From the NCBI GenBank assembly GCA_902514225.1, contig CABXPN010000004.1:1-56960 (forward strand): a stretch of DNA of 56,960 nt, written 5' to 3'. Position 1 is the first letter of the stretch, and every line of letters begins with the position of its first letter. The notes beneath the pieces were generated by a model, which worked only from the letters and a program-made list of their open reading frames with translations, made no database searches and had not been told where the DNA came from. Shown here piece after piece: positions 54,930 to 56,960 of the stretch. Both the position numbers and the translations under genes were made by a program. Origin of the DNA: an uncultured Bacteroidota bacterium. GTDB taxonomy: Bacteria > Bacteroidota > Bacteroidia > Flavobacteriales > BACL11.

Positions 54930-56773
54930 CTTCTTCCTCTTCCTCCTTTTGTATCTTTAAACCTGCTCTTAAAAGATTTTACACCTCCACTATTACCTCC
55001 AGAATTTCTCTTGTTTCCACCACCTCCTTCAGATCTTCTATTACTGCTAAAACCACTTCTTCTCCCTCCTCCAGATTTAGAATACCCACCGCTATTTCTT
55101 TTTCTTTCTGAACTTGATGGTTTACCTCTTCTTTTCCCAGAATCATTTTTTGGTTTTGAGACTTCAACTGTAAGCTTGTATCCATTCCATTGGCTATCCG
55201 CAAACCCTTCTAATACATCTTTTTCAGCAGATGATTCTACTTCAAAGAAAGAGAATCCTTGTAGAATATCAATTTTCCCGATTTGTAAATTTCTATTTCT
55301 AGTGTACTCATTTACTAATCCGATTAAATTTTGAGGCTCACATTTATGTGTTTTACCAAGATTTATAAAGAATCTTGTAAACCCTTCATCAGAATGACCT
55401 CTTCTACTTTTCCCACTATCTCTTCCTCTTCCACTATCCCTACTTTTTGATGCAGAAATATTTAAATCTGGTGCGTTTTTGTAGAAAGATAAAAATCTGT
55501 TAAACTCTGCAGAAACAAAATGTTTTACTAATTCTTCTTTATCAAGATGAGAAAGTTTTTCTTCAATTATTGGTAGGTGTTTTTCTATTTGGGAACTAAC
55601 ATCTGTTTTTACAATTTTATCAATTAGTCTTAATAATTGTATCGCACAGATTTCATCACCTCCTGGAACTTTTTGAAGAATTAATTCTCTCTTCAACATC
55701 TTTTCAATAGATTGTAATTTCCTTTTTTCTCTACTATGAGAAATAATAATAGAAATACCTTTATTTCCTGCTCTTCCTGTTCTACCAGATCTATGAATAT
55801 AAATTTCATTATCATCTGGTAAATTATAATTTATTACATGAGTAAGTTCATTAATGTCGATTCCTCTAGCAGCTACATCTGTTGCTACAAGTATTTGTAG
55901 GGTTTTCTTTCGAAACCTTCCCATAACATGATCTCTTTGTTGTTGAGATAATTCCCCATGAATTGCATCTGCATTATATCCATCTTGCATTAATTTTTCT
56001 GATACTTCTTTTGTTTCCCTTCTAGTTCTGCAGAAAACAATCCCATAAATATCAGGATTCACATCACAAATCCTTCTAAGTGCTTTATATCTATCTCTTG
56101 CATTAACCATGTAGTAATGGTGCTCTACATCAGTAGCTCCTTCATTCCTTCTAGCAACTTCAATTTTTTTAGGAGAGAACATGTAATTTTTTGTGATTCT
56201 CATTACCTCTTTTGGCATAGTTGCCGAAAATAAAAGAGTTTGTTTTTCTTCTGGTGTTTCGGCCAAAATAGTATCCAGGTCATCCTTGAACCCCATATTT
56301 AACATCTCATCTGCCTCATCTAAAACAACAAATTCAACATCTTTTAATTTTAATTTCTTTCTGTTTATTAGGTCGATAACCCTACCTGGAGTTCCTACAA
56401 CAATCTGGCTGCCAGAATTAAGAGCTCTGATCTGTGTTTGTATATTTGTTCCACCATAAACTGCAGTAATCTTTAGTTTTTTAATATATTTAGAGTATGT
56501 TTCTAAATCTTTTGTTATTTGAAGACAAAGCTCCCTTGTTGGGCAAAGTATTATAGATTGTGTTTGAGTTTTCCCAGAATCAATTTTCTGAATTACAGGT
56601 AAACCGAAAGCAGCTGTTTTTCCTGTTCCTGTTTGTGCAAGTGCAATTAGATCCGTTTCTTCTGATAAAACAAATGGGATTGATTCTTGCTGTATTGGTG
56701 TAGGTTCTTCAAATCCTAAGTCGGTGATGGCTTTTAGGATCTCATCATTTAACCCTATTTCAGAAAATGTCAT
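54926..56773 (-). CDS. DEAD-box ATP-dependent RNA helicase (DeaD/CsdA-like)
   Basis: 615 residues. Q motif EPTPIQQESIP (23-33), Walker A AQTGTGKT (46-53), DEAD at 152-155, LFSATMP, and HRSGRTGRAG in the second RecA domain. A DbpA-type RNA-binding domain is at about 455-535 (FTRFFINLGKTHKCEPQNLI), then a Gly/Ser/Arg-rich disordered tail. It unwinds short RNA duplexes in ribosome assembly or mRNA turnover, often cold-linked. Convergent with tsaB through the TTAA stop palindrome at 54926-54929. The repetitive RGG-like tail is A/G-rich in the coding strand and gives long false frames on the other strand. Confidence 0.95.
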   Translation of the reverse strand: MTFSEIGLNDEILKAITDLGFEEPTPIQQESIPFVLSEETDLIALAQTGTGKTAAFGLPVIQKIDSGKTQTQSIILCPTRELCLQITKDLETYSKYIKKLKITAVYGGTNIQTQIRALNSGSQIVVGTPGRVIDLINRKKLKLKDVEFVVLDEADEMLNMGFKDDLDTILAETPEEKQTLLFSATMPKEVMRITKNYMFSPKKIEVARRNEGATDVEHHYYMVNARDRYKALRRICDVNPDIYGIVFCRTRRETKEVSEKLMQDGYNADAIHGELSQQQRDHVMGRFRKKTLQILVATDVAARGIDINELTHVINYNLPDDNEIYIHRSGRTGRAGNKGISIIISHSREKRKLQSIEKMLKRELILQKVPGGDEICAIQLLRLIDKIVKTDVSSQIEKHLPIIEEKLSHLDKEELVKHFVSAEFNRFLSFYKNAPDLNISASKSRDSGRGRDSGKSRRGHSDEGFTRFFINLGKTHKCEPQNLIGLVNEYTRNRNLQIGKIDILQGFSFFEVESSAEKDVLEGFADSQWNGYKLTVEVSKPKNDSGKRRGKPSSSERKRNSGGYSKSGGGRRSGFSSNRRSEGGGGNKRNSGGNSGGVKSFKSRFKDTKGGRGRS

Positions 56774-56788
56774 ATATTAAAATTTTTG

Positions 56789-56796
56789 CAAAACTA
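56789..56796 (-). promoter_or_regulatory. -7 promoter box for the RNA helicase gene
   Basis: The reverse complement is TAGTTTTG (TAnnTTTG), 15 bp before the ATG at 56773. No clear -33 element. Confidence 0.4.
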
Positions 56797-56878
56797 CTCT
56801 TTTATTATGATTAAGAGTGTTTTATATAAAAAAAGCCATTCTAATAATGAAAAGGATTTTAGAAAATGTTTAGTAAAC

Positions 56879-56960
56879 CTATTGAATTATTAATTTCCGG
56901 ATAGTATAACTCCCATTATCTAACATGATTTTAATAAAATAAACTCCACTAGTTTCTAAA
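56879..56960 (-). CDS. C-terminal end of a T9SS-tailed protein (cut by the window edge)
   Basis: On the minus strand the frame is open from the right edge (56959) to a TAG at 56881-56879, 26 codons. The peptide reads LETSGVYFIKIMLDNGSYTI and ends RKLIIQ, which is the last part of a type A T9SS sorting domain: the Gly-x-Tyr-hydrophobic strand and a terminal basic-hydrophobic tail, as in the three other complete tails in this window. The body of the gene is outside the window, so nothing can be said about its function. Confidence 0.8.
   Translation of the reverse strand, partial: LETSGVYFIKIMLDNGSYTIRKLIIQ

Noticed and set aside
54979..55334. Pro/Leu-rich plus-strand and Glu/Val-rich minus-strand frames in the helicase tail
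   Set aside because: Products of the repetitive Gly/Ser/Arg-rich tail read in other frames.
1..56960. CRISPR arrays, tRNA or rRNA genes, insertion sequences, prophage, toxin-antitoxin or defence genes
   Set aside because: No spaced direct repeats, cloverleaf-like segments, transposase or integrase motifs, or terminal inverted repeats were seen in intergenic regions, all of which are short.

Overview
The window is AT-rich DNA from a gliding-type member of the Bacteroidota, most likely a marine Flavobacteriales relative. The evidence is type IX secretion (T9SS) C-terminal tails on at least four proteins (one cut by the right edge), the giant T9SS translocon protein SprA, a RemB-like outer-membrane protein, an alternative complex III respiratory cluster, many Omp28/SprB/fibronectin-type cargo modules, and repeated use of the Bacteroidota -7 promoter box TAnnTTTG just upstream of start codons. 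No tRNA, rRNA, insertion sequence, prophage or CRISPR array was seen. Gene packing is very tight and no gene-free stretch exceeds about 160 bp.

Layout. 1-2218: 3' part of a large secreted FnIII/SprB adhesin-like T9SS cargo. 2224-6642: rimP-nusA-infB, with a promoter and a hairpin in the leader. 6639-7058: convergent SPOR-domain protein. 7217-15126: actABCDEF, the quinol:electron-acceptor oxidoreductase (alternative complex III). 15193-16385: ruvB and a convergent 61-residue small gene. 16429-21647: a minus-strand six-gene unit encoding a TlpA thioredoxin, an outer-membrane DUF6029-like protein, an Omp28-like CxxC lipoprotein, a DUF6588-like protein, a beta-barrel protein and UbiX. 21796-24219: a second Omp28-like thiol protein carrying SprB repeats and a T9SS tail, divergent from a small T9SS cargo gene (24395-25117). 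25206-34280: a 69-residue small protein, ruvA, sprA, gcvH and a TonB-like energy transducer.

34355-54929 is the most interesting part. A minus-strand cysC-cysD-cysN set makes PAPS, the activated sulfate donor. It diverges from a 17.7-kb plus-strand run of 18 genes with no gap over 42 bp: deoC, cysQ (PAP recycling), a Wzx-like flippase, three tandem sulfotransferases, a Wzy/O-antigen-ligase-like polymerase, a nucleotide-sugar epimerase, a secreted clan GH-A-like hydrolase, a fourth sulfotransferase, a GT2, a GT4, gmhA, gmhB, a GDP-mannose-4,6-dehydratase-like enzyme, a WecA-like initiating transferase, remB and tsaB. I read this as a self-contained factory for a sulfated, possibly (deoxy)heptose-containing surface polysaccharide: sulfate activation, donor recycling, sugar synthesis, lipid-linked assembly, sulfation, flipping, polymerisation and an outer-membrane Wzi/RemB-like partner. 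The individual families are known. This combination, and its tie to gliding through RemB, is the candidate system in this window.

54926-56773 is a DEAD-box RNA helicase on the minus strand. At 56879-56960 the last 26 codons of another T9SS cargo gene run off the right edge.
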